Below, piece after piece: positions 41,641 through 54,536 of a stretch of DNA of 64,000 bases. Below the pieces are notes generated by a model. The model did not search any database, was not told the origin of the DNA, and worked only from the letters and a program-made list of their open reading frames with translations. The translations under genes were made by a program, and so were the position numbers. The stretch is from Topomyia yanbarensis (Eukaryota > Arthropoda > Insecta > Diptera > Culicidae): contig NC_080672.1 of NCBI RefSeq assembly GCF_030247195.1, positions 347,818,413 to 347,882,412 of the forward strand. The letters are read 5' to 3'. Each line of letters begins with the position of its first letter. Position 1 is the stretch's first letter.

Positions 41641-42125
41641 AAATGTTTTATGGTCATATTTAATGCGTTACTTTTAGTCCATCACTTCTCATCAGTCAAT
41701 TATACTGAGATAACAATAAGTACGTACTATTTGGAAACGGGGGGTGTTTGATTCGTGCATGATGTTAATATCGTTTAGGAACGCTGCATTTATATTTTTT
41801 CTGTTTCGTGTCTTCATTGTAATATCGGAACGTTTACTCGAACGAGGTGGAAAATTTCAAGTTACGGGATCTCAATATGCGTGTGATTATACCAATAAGG
41901 ACCATTTATAAATTCTGCCACGCTATTAGGAGGAAGAGATATGACTAATTGTGACATAAATGGGAGGGGAGCACGTCATGTGCTTTGACGCAATCGGCCG
42001 TTTTACGCACGATTGCGCCATTTATAAGGAAATACTATAGAACATGAACACTTTTACAAGTAGCGGCATTAATGTGCTACTACAAAATGAAGGAAAAACT
42101 AAAGTAATTTGATTCGTATTATTCT

Positions 42126-42256
42126 CAGTCGCATCGCTTGCTTGAAGCAAATCCTGACTAACAACCCACCCACTACCCAATCCGTGGTGCTTATGGGAGT
42201 GTCACCGAGTCGGGGCCTTCCGTTAAGTAAGTACCACATCAACACTTCCTTTCTCA
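42126..42256 (-). repeat. Dispersed repeat B, copy 2
   Basis: Reverse-complement counterpart of 11955-12085: GCATCGCTTGCTTGAAGC, CCTTCCGTTAAGTAAGT and CATCAACACTTCCT. Confidence 0.6.
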
Positions 42257-43140
42257 TCCCAAGTTACGGTAAAGATGGTCGTGGCCCGCAATGGTGGCTC
42301 TCAGGCAAAACTCTCGCTTGGACTGGATCAATTGTTATTTCCAACCAATGCTCCTCAAGTAGTCTGGCTGGAAATGAGAGTCATCAGTCTGCAATCTACG
42401 AAGTATACCGTGCTTACGCAACACAACGCAACAACGTGCCCTCTTCCAGCTAGAATCAGTAGCACCAGGTAAATTAAACCGGAGCCAAAAAACAGACGAC
42501 CCCAGTTTGCTTACTTATTCTCATTCGAGTAATCGAATTATTTACCCCGGAACATCGAAGCCCCGCGTAATCGAGTTTGACGTGCATTGCAAAAGACACA
42601 CGTTATTAAAAAGTTTATTTTAGAATTCTTGCACAACGTTAACTCGTTGCCAAATGAATAAAATCCAACTGAAAATACAAATAACACCTTGAAATAATGA
42701 ATAATCGACTAGGGTCAAAATAGGTACATTTACATTTACCATCGTAGGAAAATTTACTCTAACCATTTTATTTCCAATTTCTTCGCGAATGAGGCTTCAA
42801 TTCACATACAAAGTTTGTGTACAAAATAACACAAACAAAGTTTGACGCGATTATCCAGATGATTCAATTGCCCGGGTTGATTTTTTTTAAATCCCCAGGT
42901 AATCGAGTCCGACTTGTATTCCATAAGTACGGTTCGTATGAATTCAGTAAATTTTACTACATTTTCATAAATTTTAAATAAATTAAACATACATGGATTC
43001 AAGCACAACGTTTAGACAGGGATTACCCCAAAGTCGCTTACCTCAACATCAACTATCAACAACGTTGGAAGTTTTATCGTTCTACCGTCATCAGCACAAA
43101 GTGTTGCTGAAGATAGTGTCGGAAAGCTATAGATTGGTTG
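42257..43140. other. Non-coding stretch without recognised feature
   Basis: Only the 25-bp direct repeat at 42431-42455 stands out. Confidence 0.35.
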
Positions 43141-43144
43141 TTAA

Positions 43145-43260
43145 CCTTCCGGCAGTCGCGCTAGTGCACTGAGTGCACGCTGCTCTGAAAATCTAGTGAA
43201 ATCGTCATAGAGCAGCCGCGGCTGCTCGCTCGGTGAGCCTTTTGCGCGACTTCCGGAGGT
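43145..43260. mobile_element. piggyBac-like TTAA MITE
   Basis: TTAA at 43141-43144 and 43261-43264. Left end CCTTCCGGCAGTCGCGC; reverse-complemented right end ACCTCCGGAAGTCGCGC. The centre holds an 18-bp perfect palindrome, GAGCAGCCGCGGCTGCTC (43210-43227). TTAA plus C-rich ends is the piggyBac signature. A decayed relative is at 58836-58947. Confidence 0.75.
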
Positions 43261-43619
43261 TTAAGTAACTCGTCAATATATGGAAACAAGCTGGATTCCA
43301 TCACCAGAACACAAAGTACGTAACCAGGAAGTTGAAAAAGTTGGTGCAGAATGAAAAAAAAAACTTCGGCAGAACTAATATCGCTGCAGTTAGGAAACTC
43401 GAACATTTCAAAACGAAGCTGAGCGCTATTTTTAATATTAAGATTATATAAGGAAAAATATCTAATTGTGGCACTGTTTGCTTTGTTAGTTCCGTTGTTA
43501 ATGCCCTCTGCGATGACCTGAAGCAGATTGTTAATCTGAGCAAATCTACAACTCACAGGAAGCGAAAAACTGTTTGTTTAAAATTTTGCGTAATCTTTCG
43601 GTATTTCGATGCATTTTCT

Positions 43620-44400
43620 ACATTACAGGCACGAAAACAAATTTTCGCTGAAATCATGGTGACTTTCGACACATTCAATGGAGCTGTAGCTCACTTCGAT
43701 GGATTCCAATAAACGAAAAAGCGAGAAGCTAGTAGTCCTTGTGACGGGTTTTACAGAATACCACAGAAAGTAGTTGTAGTATCACTGAAAACGGAACCGG
43801 AAGATCGATTGCAGAACAGGTGTACAGTATTTTGAAAAGATGGGGCATTGAACATTTTGTGTTCTTCTGGAAAAATATCTAGGAAGAAAATTTCTCGATC
43901 TACCTTGTAGACATCATGTCTACAAATTAGTGATGATGGTTGCGCACAACTGTTTTTTTTTAACTTAATCACTTTACTTGATGGCACGCTTTTCCAAAGC
44001 ATTCGCGATGCGTGGGATGGTTTGGATCATGAATATGGTATGGATACCTACGGTATCTCTCCAAGCTGAATATTTGACTAGCGTTCATCGACAAATGTGT
44101 CGATGATGAGGTTAAGCGTGCAATGGTCAACAATTTGGAAAAGAAAAGTATAGAAAAAGGTCTAATAAGGGCAAACCAGCTCAAAGCTACACATATGTTA
44201 CCAAAAATTCGTTGCAATATCTCGATATTCTGGTTAATACTGAGATCTTCGACACGGATCCTTCAGCATGGGCTAACAACGAGTGTTTTGTGCATGTTAA
44301 GCATGCTCGGAAAATTTAAGTGTCATTGATGATTGTGCTGAAAGAGCTGTAACTTTATGGGGACTGAAAAAAATGAATCGTGACAGTCGTTAAGAATAGG
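43620..44400 (+). pseudogene. Transposon-like gene remnant (C-R-H-H family)
   Basis: Shifting plus-strand frames give HFDGFQ, ENGTGRSIAEQVYSILKRWG, LGRKFLDLPCRHHVYKLVMM, LFQSIRDAWDGLDHEYGM and, near the end, VIDDCAERAVTL. I recall this order (H.DG, GTG.AQAE.VY..L..WGIE, LGR.LL.L.CRHH, I.D.AER.V.L) from a large family of uncharacterised, probably transposase-like proteins in arthropods. Stops and frameshifts make it non-functional. The superfamily is not certain. Confidence 0.5.
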
Positions 44401-44557
44401 AACGGTCAACACAATTCTTCAAATGCAGCAGTCATGGCATATTCGCACAAAAACGAATAAATATTTTCCGATTTGATTGTTTTATGATATAACTTATGAT
44501 ATCTTAATATTAATAAATACGTATCATCATCGATGATGCTGTACATATTATTTAATA

Positions 44558-44727
44558 GGGGACGGGCATAGCGAAGTTGGTAAATCGATTGCCTTGTACG
44601 CAGCTTACCTGGGTTCGATTCCCAACCCCGCACATAGGGTTAGAGATTTTTCCCAAAAGAGATTTCTCCAACCTGAAAAGAGACGAATAACCCTAAGGTT
44701 AAAACCTCTATAAAATTTAAAAAAAAA
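44558..44727 (+). mobile_element. Feilai-like tRNA-derived SINE, copy 1
   Basis: GGGCATAGCGAAGTTGGTAA contains a Pol III A box and GGGTTCGATTCCC a B box. The tRNA-like head ends ACCCCGCACATAGGGTTAG, followed by a body with CCTAAGGTTAAAACCTCTAT and an A-rich tail. Full length at the 5' end. The structure matches Feilai SINEs described from Aedes aegypti. Confidence 0.85.
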
Positions 44728-46127
44728 CGGTAGGTAGGTATGTCAGAAACATAACCGGAGTGGAGTAGAATATACTTAGGCTGTTAATTCGAATGCTACA
44801 ATTTTTACTATCTTCTGCATTGTTACATTAAAATCAGCTATTTCGATATTTGTTGTGATGCATTATTCCCCATTGCTGTGGTTCATTTTACCCCAGCACA
44901 GATCCGTTTTGCCCCGCCTATTTTTCAACGAGCAATTTATAATGATTTTGAAAAATTTAAAAAATTTCATGTTTCTGTATATTTTTTTGTGATTTCAACC
45001 CAACCAACGTTTTATGGCTAAATGATATCAATAATTAAATTCTCCCGATTGATGGCCTATAGCTAAGTTATGATAAAATTTTCTTATAAATGTATTTTAC
45101 CCCATCCATTCCTACATACGCTTGCATTACATTCACATAAATCACTTGCGATGCGTTTGTGCAAATGGAATCTTGGTCAAAAATTTCAAACGTGCACCCG
45201 AGACGCATACGTGGCAAAATTCAGATGGTAGGCTTGTTCCAAAGTTTCAAGTGGGTAATTACCAACTCAATTATTTTCAAATGGATAGTACTACCTTCAC
45301 GACCCACATTACCCACCGGCTCTTGATTATCGAATATTTCTTTGCACATATGTATAGTGGGATCAAAATGCTGAATATTTTTAGAAATTGGCCACTTTAA
45401 AGTATGGCATGTACAAATAAAGTAAATTAAGGGCCAAATCGGATAACAAACAGGTTTTGAACTTATTGTAAGTTGAACTCACCCTATAGTTAAGAGCCAG
45501 CAGAAGGGTATTTGTGTGTGTAATGTCAGCATTAGAGAGTTAAGGCGAATGTCCTATAAATAATATGTTCAAACCTTCACCAAGCAGGTTTCTTAGTTAA
45601 CCTTCATCAAGCAGATAGTCTTGGTTCTGAGTTTTCGCAATGACTCTATGCAATTTCCACGTATGAAAATAACCGACAACGAATGTAGTGCATTGTAATA
45701 GAGGATTTCACTGGTTGATCTGCGAAATGAGTCATTTAGCAGAAAATAAAATAAACCAGTGTTAATGTAGATGTACAAATCCCGTCATACATGCACCAGT
45801 TTCTGAAGGGCATGCTTGCCAAGAGTGAGTGATTCGTGACCTTGTGTCTCAGCTCTACTTTTTAGTATCTTGCGCATATGTCTGAATTCCATTTTGGTTG
45901 GCATTCAAACTGTGAACTGTTTGTGATGCAGAACATCGTGAAGTTCGGTAGTCATATTCTCCGACTTTCTTGAAATCGTTCGACGTATCTACGTGAAATT
46001 TCTTCCATGCATCATCTCTAAACCACCATATAAGTTCGGAGCTCATCAACTTGTCAAACTGATCTCGTGGCACTCACAGTGTTCACTCATTTATGCTGAA
46101 TAAACAAATATTACACCAAGCAGAATA
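44728..46127. other. Non-coding stretch with unrecognised frames
   Basis: A plus frame at 45122-45400 and a minus frame at 45855-46073 (MPRDQFDKLMSSELIWWFRD) have mixed composition but no recognisable family. TTTTACCCCAGC and TTTTGCCCCGCC pieces at about 44886-44920 are interspersed repeat. Confidence 0.35.
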
Positions 46128-46349
46128 ATGGTTAAAGGAAAAACAACACTCGCTATACAATCATCTTCTAATATGAAGCGCTCCAGAGACGAATTGGACA
46201 AAACAAATGATCATGTGGACTCCTTCGACCAACTTCTACCCCGTATCCAAGCAATGTTTGATGATGACGCCAAACTGGAAAAAAAGATCGAAGAGAGCAA
46301 ATGTGATATGCAGAACGAAATATCTACACACCTAGAAAAAATAGTGTAA
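46128..46349 (+). pseudogene. Possible LINE ORF1 N-terminal fragment
   Basis: 73 codons starting ATG, lysine/glutamate-rich and probably coiled-coil (DDDAKLEKKIEESKCDMQNE). It lies 480 bp upstream of the first endonuclease remains of a CR1-like LINE on the same strand, so it could be that element's truncated ORF1. No domain is diagnostic. Confidence 0.3.
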
Positions 46350-46554
46350 ATTTACGTCTCCTGACCCTGACATATATGAGCATCAAAAATGACTTAGTTT
46401 TACGATTGATTTTAATTTTACATGACGTTTAATTTCGTAAATCATGTAATTTTACTCCACATACAGCGTTTATTCTGAATGGTAGGAAGTGTAATTTTAT
46501 TTCTTTTTTTTTCCTTTTTTTATTAACGACTTATAGTGAGTCAATCTTTTTCTT

Positions 46555-46720
46555 TTTTTATATTGTAACGACATATAATTAGCAAGGGACTGGAAGGTGA
46601 AGTATTTTTCAAATATTAAGAGCCATAGTACTCAAGGGAGAGCAAGGATTTGAAGTAAGAAAGTTTCGAAAAGCGTGCAGTAGGGTCAATGAACAAGCTT
46701 AGAGTTTCCCGGTTACCGTG
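46555..46720 (+). repeat. TIR-element fragment matching 61505-62118
   Basis: TTGTAACGACATATAATTAG, GACTGGAAGGTGAAGTATTT, ATTAAGAGCCATAGTACTCA and CAAGCTTAGAGTTTCCCGG match the reverse complement of 62112-61783. This copy lacks the Feilai-like SINE and shows GTTTCGAAAAGCGTG (46663-46677) where the SINE is inserted in the other copy. Confidence 0.75.
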
Positions 46721-46826
46721 CTTCTGCAATATCCTTCCTTTTTAATTTTACTTGATGCTGGCTGAACTCAGTAATGCTTCAACAAGTATGGACCATCCAT
46801 GCATCCCTCGCATTGTTATGAATTGT

Positions 46827-49215
46827 GCTCTGAGATCTGATCTGTTGAATATTTGTCATATTAACATCCAAAGCATCTGTGCTCGCCAGTTGAGCAAACT
46901 AAGCGAGTTTGTCCAATGTTTCATCAATAGCAAGTTTAATATTATCTGTTTAAATGGCTCACGGAAAACGTCAGTGACTCGGTGATTGCTGTTGATGGGT
47001 ATATGTTTATTCGTAACGATCGAACCTATGGCAGAGGTGGTGGTATCTGTGTGTATTATAAGAAGAACCTTCATTGTAGCATTATCTCACATTCAGAGCT
47101 TACTCAGGTTAACGATTACATGAATTTGACTGAATATCTTATTATTGACGTCCGATATTAATCGACCAAATTTATGCTTGGCGTTAGCTATAATCCGCCT
47201 AGGGCCGATAGTTCTGAAATCCTCTATCTCAAATTTGCTGAGTTATCTACTCAATATTCCAATGCTATAATTGTAGGCGATTTTAATACCGACTTAAGCA
47301 AACCTTGTTATAAAACCAATAGATTTAAAAATGTTATTGACAACTTAGGTTTCACTTGTGTTAATTCAGAACCAACTCATTACCATTCGAGTGGTTCGTC
47401 ATTGATTGATCTTCTACTTACGAATAATCCTGATTTTATACTAATCGTCAACCAATTTTCAGCACCAGGTTTCTCGAAGCATGATATAATATTCGTCTCT
47501 ATTAATATTTCCTGCACGTTGATAGAAACAACAAGAACGTTTCGTGACTATGCATGTGCCAATACAATGTTGCTTCAAAATGCTTTTTGTTCAGTTGATT
47601 GGTCTTTATTGTATAGCATTGATGATCCTAATGGTAAAATTTCTCAATGTTAATTTATTGAGAATTTACAATGCAACATTTCCTATTCGCTGTTACAAGC
47701 CCAAACGTAATCCATGGTTCAACAATGAAATATTGAGCGCCATGATTGAGAGGAACATTGCCTATCGATCCTGGAAATCAACTAGAAGTAACAATGATTT
47801 TGACCAGTACAAACGTCTTCGAAACAATGTTACGCGTTTAATAAATCTAGCCAAAATGAATTACGCATCGAGTTACATTGCATCTTCTAATTCAAACAAA
47901 GAGCTTTGGCAACGGATGAAAGATATCAACGTAACCAAAACTCGTGCTCTTAATGAAGAATGTGATAGTACTAGTGACGAAATTAACACGCATTTTGGTA
48001 ATCACTTCATCGCTGATAATAGCCATTTCTCGATTCCACCTTCTAATAAATATGTACGGGTTTCATTTCTCTGAAATCAGTGAAAATGATATTGTCATTG
48101 CAATTATCTCTATTAAGTTTAATGCTGTTGGTCTGGATGAAATCCCTCTCAAGTTTATAAAACTATCTCTTCCTTTTTTGAAATTCATTTTATGCTATAT
48201 TTTCAACTTGATCATAACTACTTCAACATTCCCAACTGCTTGGAAAGCAGCAAAGGTAATCCCAGTGAAGAAAACTAAATCGTGCGCGAATCTTGATAAT
48301 CTCCGCCCGATAAGCATTCTCAGAGTGCTTTCCAAAGCCATGGAGAGGATTTTTAAAACTCAAATTCAGGAGTTTCTGCAAAACTTTAATATTTTGCACA
48401 GATTACAATCTGGTTTTCGATCTGGTCATAGCACTACAACTGCTCTTTTGAAGGTTCATGATGATATCCACAGAGTAATCGACAAAAAAGGATTAGCATT
48501 ACTTATTCTCATTGATTTCTCTAAAGCTTTCGACAGATTTTCGGAACATTTTTTTATTGTTCAATATTCCAACGTGTTAAAATGGATGAAACTTTTTGTA
48601 CATTGATAAAACACTGAAACAAAACAATTTTAGCAGTTTTAAAGGTTTTCAGTATCTTTTATTCTAGTTGAACACAAATTATACGAATTTTGGTTACTCG
48701 AATTTTACGATACATTGAAATACTTTGTATAATACCAATTAACATCTATTTAACAATAAGTATCTTTCCAGAATTAATTTAAACAAACATTTGAATGAAA
48801 AACATTGACATCAATAACTTAAGGTGGGTGAACATGCAGGTTATGAAAGTCACCCCGGAATACGAAAACGGACTTCAACTTGAAATCATTTTTGAAAAAA
48901 TAGCTGAAATCGGACAATTGTAGGTAAAACCATCCAATCTTGTTCTCCATAATCAGTACATGGTTTAAAAATATTAAACTTGAATAAAATATGTTGCGTC
49001 TAAAATGTGTAATGATAACTTCGAAAAGTAATCAATGTCACCCCGGTTTACGGTACTAGCTTTTCGTAGCACTCGTGTACAAAATTATATAATTCCTCAG
49101 CACATGACTTCACATTGCGGTAACACCTTACTTGTTAGGGGCATAAGTTTTTGGAACCAACTCCCTAACTTTGTTAAAAGAGAATCTTCTCTCAATAATT
49201 TCCGGTTGCATAACA
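46827..49215 (+). pseudogene. CR1-like LINE ORF2 remnant
   Basis: The endonuclease begins LNICHINIQSICARQLSKLS and continues IAVDGYMFIRNDRTYGRGGG, MLGVSYNPPRADSS, IIVGDFNTDLSKP, THYHSSGSSLIDLLLTNNPD and FSKHDIIFVSI. A linker follows (NPWFNNEILSAMIERNIAYR), then RT: NAVGLDEIPLKFIKL, LDNLRPISILRVLSKAMERI, LQSGFRSGHSTTTALLKVHD and LIDFSKAFD. At least two frameshifts and several stops occur. RT after FSKAFD is missing and replaced by unrelated repeat sequence; the C-terminus reappears at about 49060-49215 (GNTLLVRGISFWNQLPNFVK). Inactive. Confidence 0.85.
48545..49060. other. Repeat sequence replacing the LINE catalytic core
   Basis: Between FSKAFD and the LINE C-terminus lies about 500 bp of AT-rich sequence with AAAGTCACCCCGGAATACG (48846) and ATGTCACCCCGGTTTACGGT (49034). 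Such TCACCCCGG pieces are interspersed repeats in mosquitoes. It could be an insertion with accompanying deletion of FADD-containing RT sequence. Confidence 0.5.
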
Positions 49216-49363
49216 TGGCTTAACAGACGAAACTAGCAAATTAGTAATACAGTAGAAACTTGGTTAATGTAAGATAATTTAAGAGTTTGATTCTCCAACA
49301 GTAAATCCAATTGTAGAAATTTAAAAGGATGTACCTTACTCTACAAGAATTCAATAAATATAA

Positions 49364-50505
<1,142 letters not shown>

Positions 50506-50613
50506 AAATTTCGATTATAGAGGTTTTAACCTTAAGGTCATTCGCCTCTTCGGGTTAGAAAAATCTCTTATGAAAAATTTCTAACCCTATGTGCGGGTTT
50601 GGGACTCAAACCC
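50506..50613 (-). mobile_element. Feilai-like SINE, 5'-truncated copy
   Basis: In reverse complement it runs from GGGTTTGAGTCCCAAACCCG (B box) through ATAGGGTTAGAAATTTTTCA and TTAAGGTTAAAACCTCTATA to an A-rich tail. AGATGATTTTT occurs on both sides (50492 and 50614), a plausible target duplication. The A box half of the tRNA head is missing, so this copy was truncated on insertion. Confidence 0.8.
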
Positions 50614-50624
50614 AGATGATTTTT

Positions 50625-51099
50625 AGAAAATTGATTCGCTCTACAAAAATACTTTACATATCTTTTATTCTATTGTTGAGAACCATAACTTATCGGAAAT
50701 CCAAAAAGACTTTCAAATCGAGACCAGCCCTTATTGTTAGGAGGAATGAAATTAGACATACCACGAGTCTCATCATGGTGTCCGTAATGCAGCCAATCAA
50801 TTTGATTTTCATTTCAACTTTGCAATACAAACATGGACCGCTTTACTATGGAAACTATATCAATAGTGATTCCGCGTATTTGCTAGTGGTCCTTCATTCC
50901 ATTGCTTGTTGAACATTCAGAAGAAAACAATGCTTCGAATCATCTTACTGTTACGGCGATGTGATTATTTATCGTTTCGTTACAATCGAAAAAAAAAAAA
51001 TCATTTGATCCTTTTTTGTTAGAGTATGAAAAAATTGGAAACCCCTACGGCATTCGGACGTTCTGCAATACCTGTATCAATGTTCTACGAAACGAGACC
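50625..51099. other. Non-coding stretch without recognised feature
   Basis: A 107-codon plus frame (50589-50912) overlaps the SINE and is not recognised. Possibly the decayed 3' part of the minus-strand LINE described next, but no motif supports this. Confidence 0.3.
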
Positions 51100-51800
51100 G
51101 AAACCCGACGTTACAGTACGCATATCAGCACAAAACGGAAGAGTACTTCAAAGACATCGCCAAAAGCATATGAAATAATGCATGATCGGTTACTGGGGTT
51201 GCAACTATAATCTTCCAACAGCGTTTCCATTACATAGAGTAGACCGGGGTGAAAAAGCCAATCACTTTTCATTTGCACATTGGTTGGTCGCTCTTCGTCT
51301 TGGAAGCATAAAACACAAGGAATCATGAAATACGAAGGAGATCTTAAACGTGAGTTGTCGACTGTAACAGAATATAAATATATCGGCAATGTCGTTAACA
51401 AACAGCGTGAATAACAATGATTCGATTGTACTGCCTTGAGGAACTTTAGCTGTTTGAAAATTGATTGGGCAGTGATAATACAAATAGCAACTTAACGATG
51501 AACGAGATAGATCGATGCCAGTCATAGAATCTACTTGTGAGACCAAATTTTTTTAGCTTTGCAATCAGAATATCGTGATTCACGTTGTCAAATGTGGATT
51601 TCAAATTATGTGCAAAAAATTTCAACTGGATGTACACTTGAAGTATTTTGCAAATGTTATTCACACAAGATGCTAAAAAGGTCATTGGATTGGTTTCCAG
51701 CGAACGGCCAGGAGAAAAGCAATGCTGACAAGTGCACGAGTTTTTTTTTCCTATATAAAGTTGAACCATCAAGATGTTCAAATGATGCAATACATATTAA
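51100..51800 (-). pseudogene. Jockey-type LINE reverse transcriptase fragment
   Basis: On the minus strand: LKSTFDNVNHDILIAKLKKF with GLTSRFYDW (RT domain 3), then after a frame change KVPQGSTIESLLFTLFVNDI, ADIF (domain 4). The expected YADD region follows but is degraded to QLTFKIS. Endonuclease and C-terminal parts are not seen. It is an isolated, frameshifted fragment. Confidence 0.7.
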
Positions 51801-53089
51801 AATAAATGTAACATCACTTGGATTAGCGGGTCTAGATCACTAAAGACCAATCAAAGCAGCTTTGACCATATTGGCCACCTATAACTCCCGGGGAACTTGC
51901 TAAGTTCCTAAGATAATGTCATACTTATTTGACAACAAAGTCATGACTGATTTTTATGAATTTGGTTTCGAATGATACATACTCCCATTGACTGCTACGG
52001 AATTTCATTCAGATCTGACTTTTGGTTCCGGAGATACAGATTAATTATTACAGTTAAATAGTAATTTTTCATAGGAATTTTTCATGTAAATGGACATCAA
52101 ATTACTTCAATTTGGAGATTTAAATCACTAATGGCCAATTAAAGAGTCAGAATATATTGTCCACTATCGATAATATTGATGTCCATGCAACGGCCCTGCT
52201 ACCGGTTTTGCCTTTGAAATTTAGATATTTAGATAGTTTGTTGAATTGACAGTTTCGATATCTTAATTAAGGACATAATATACCACTCAACTCAACTCAT
52301 CGAGGCAGGAAAATGTGTGTCACATCATTTTATAAGAGATGACTGAGCTTATTTATCCGACTATAGGCTCAAATGAAAGGACACTATAAGCTGCTATGGA
52401 ATTTTATAGGGATTTGAGAACCAGTAGCTCCAGCTTACTGATGCCAAATTAAACCCGTCACTTGCGGATAGAGCATTAAATTTGTTGTTACAAGCAAACG
52501 AATTTTCGAAATAAGATATCTGCTTATTTTGAACCCAATCGCAAGCTATAATCGTAATATTAAAAAAAACAACCAGCTCACTCAGTAGGTAGAATCGTGA
52601 TGCATCGTTTCTTGCAACAAAACGAGCAGAACAATGTGAAATGTCAGTGGAGCCCATAATTTGTGTGCCCGTATAGAATATAGAACCTTTTGCAGCTTCC
52701 AGACAAAACGACAAACCACTTATTCTGCAAGATTTTTACATTGTAGAAATTGTTGCACGCAAATTTTAATATAACTAAAATGAAAGTATACATTTAGGAA
52801 GTTTGGGTTACTTACATTTTCCCAGATTTTTGAAAAATCGAAACTACGAGGACTAAAACGTATGTCAAATTTTGATGGTCTTGAAGTAACTGTGAAGTGA
52901 CAGATTTTGCCAAATATTTTAAGCTGAACTGCTTTGAAAAATAGTGGCAGTCCTGCATATAGGTCCTTCACATTCGCTTAAGACTTGTTTACCTATTTAA
53001 CTAATCCGAATGTAAAAACACAAGCGGCGGCCCTGCAAACCATCAATCGTATAACAATGTAGAGAAAGACTCGTAAAGATATCTATAAT
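51801..53089. other. Non-coding stretch with satellite-like pieces
   Basis: TTTGACCATATTGGCCACCT at about 51871 recurs at 63183 (TTTGACCACATTGGCCACCT), and CTTTTGGTTCCGGAGATACA resembles the inner part of the head unit of the two-unit repeat. No gene is supported. Confidence 0.45.
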
Positions 53090-53100
53090 GAGTCAAAATC

Positions 53101-54525
53101 AGTCTACTTTCTACTTCTGCCCAAGTCAGACGTACAATCGTACCAAGTGAACAACAACTAGCAACCTTGTCTTGAGAACAAAGGAAACTTTGAAATAATT
53201 CTTGCGATCATGAGTAAAGTTGACGAAAAATCTCTGCTCCGACAGAACACAGCGGTCGTTGACTTTAAATTCTGTTCCATAAGATTTTGTTTTCGTGAAG
53301 TGGAATACCTGCTGAAGGTGAAGATGCAGCTTAGGCACAGACTAACAGACATAACACTATGAGGGAATTCCCGAAAAAAACATCGATCCGACAATTTTCC
53401 CAGAACACTAGCTCTACCTTTTATTCGCAGTCCCAAACACTTATTTACTGGTGGGTTACCCCTCAGGTTTGGGAACAATTTTTCACTAGTGGTCTATCCC
53501 CCATATGCTTGTTCATATGTCAGTGGCGCCATAATTTCAAATGTGGCCACAGTCCCAACTACAAATATATTTAAAATGACCGTTAAAGCGGGCGAAGCTT
53601 TGTTTTTGAGTGTTATGTCTGTTAGTCTGTGGCTTAGGCTCAAGGATGTTATATATCTACAGTATCATCATCTTCGCAATGTAGTACTCATATCATTCAA
53701 CACGTTAGCCCAAGCCGAACGTTTCGTTTTGCAGAATATCTTGAAGCACGTGGCTGAAAGTGATAAAGTTGGAATTAAGATTCCCGTGTAAATAGAAAAG
53801 GACTATGTAGATGTAAAGCTGCATGACCTATCACCACGTACCCCTCCTGATCTAGTTGCAGAATACATGTCACAATACGGAGAAGTAGAATCCGTTACAC
53901 CTGATACGTGGAGAAATTTCTTCCCGGGTACACCTAACGGTGTTCTTGTGGTGAGGATGCGGATCGAAAGACCTATCCCCTCCCACTTGACTATAAAACT
54001 CAAAACCTACGAAAATGCTATTATTAATCAAACTACGTTATGCACCCACGAGGGGCAAACTCCTACGTGCAAGTATTCAATTGCAATACCCGAACCACAA
54101 ACGGTTGCAAAATTTGTGGCAGCAGTTCAGTCCATATTGACAACTGCCAAAGCAGCATCCAGCACCCCAAAAACCATTGTAAACAACATCAGTGAAGAAG
54201 ATAATAACAATGACGACGGATTTACATTGGTCACCCGTATGTGCAAAAAGCAGGAAAGAACATCTGGTCGCGAGCACCAAGGCACTTTTAACGATGATGG
54301 CATTGATGTGTAGGACAGGAGAGAATTGAATGGTCCCCCCGACGCAGTAGGCGAGCCGCGAAAGAAGGTCTCCGCTGGCAATAAAAAGTTGCGCGCACGA
54401 GATCCAACGGACAATCAATAATATTTGTTTTTATTTTTATTTTTTACATATTGTAAACACATGAAAGATCCACGGCTCCGTTAAACTACCGCTATGAGCC
54501 GTGTCAAATAAACGAAATAAAAAAA
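53101..54525 (+). mobile_element. LINE-derived element retaining ORF1 and 3' UTR only
   Basis: GAGTCAAAATC flanks it at 53090-53100 and 54526-54536 with an A-rich right end, so both termini are intact. It starts AGTCTACTTTC, carries a disrupted ORF1 (53209-54313), and ends in a 3' UTR with an ACGGCTC/GAGCCGT inverted pair (54469-54504) before AAATAAACGAAATAAAAAAA. No endonuclease or RT sequence is present. Its 1425-bp length and perfect duplication show it was mobilised in this reduced form or was shortened before insertion. Confidence 0.75.
53209..54313 (+). pseudogene. LINE ORF1 (gag-like) remnant
   Basis: Begins ATG (MSKVDEKSLLRQNTAVV), passes a frame change near 53360, and continues KDVIYLQYHHLRNVVLISFN, TLAQAERFVLQN, then after an in-frame stop at 53790 IEKDYVDVKLHDLSPRTPPD, LVAEYMSQYGEVESVTPDTW, RNFFPGTPNGVLVVRMR and CTHEGQTPTCKY. 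The zinc-knuckle start CTHEGQTPTC then breaks off. The tail EEDNNNDDGFTLVTRMCKKQ looks like the ORF1 C-terminus, so an internal deletion around the knuckle is likely. Confidence 0.65.
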
Positions 54526-54536
54526 GAGTCAAAATC

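Noticed and set aside
53158..53478. 106-codon minus-strand frame
   Set aside because: Antisense to the LINE ORF1 remnant, whose plus-strand motifs are convincing.
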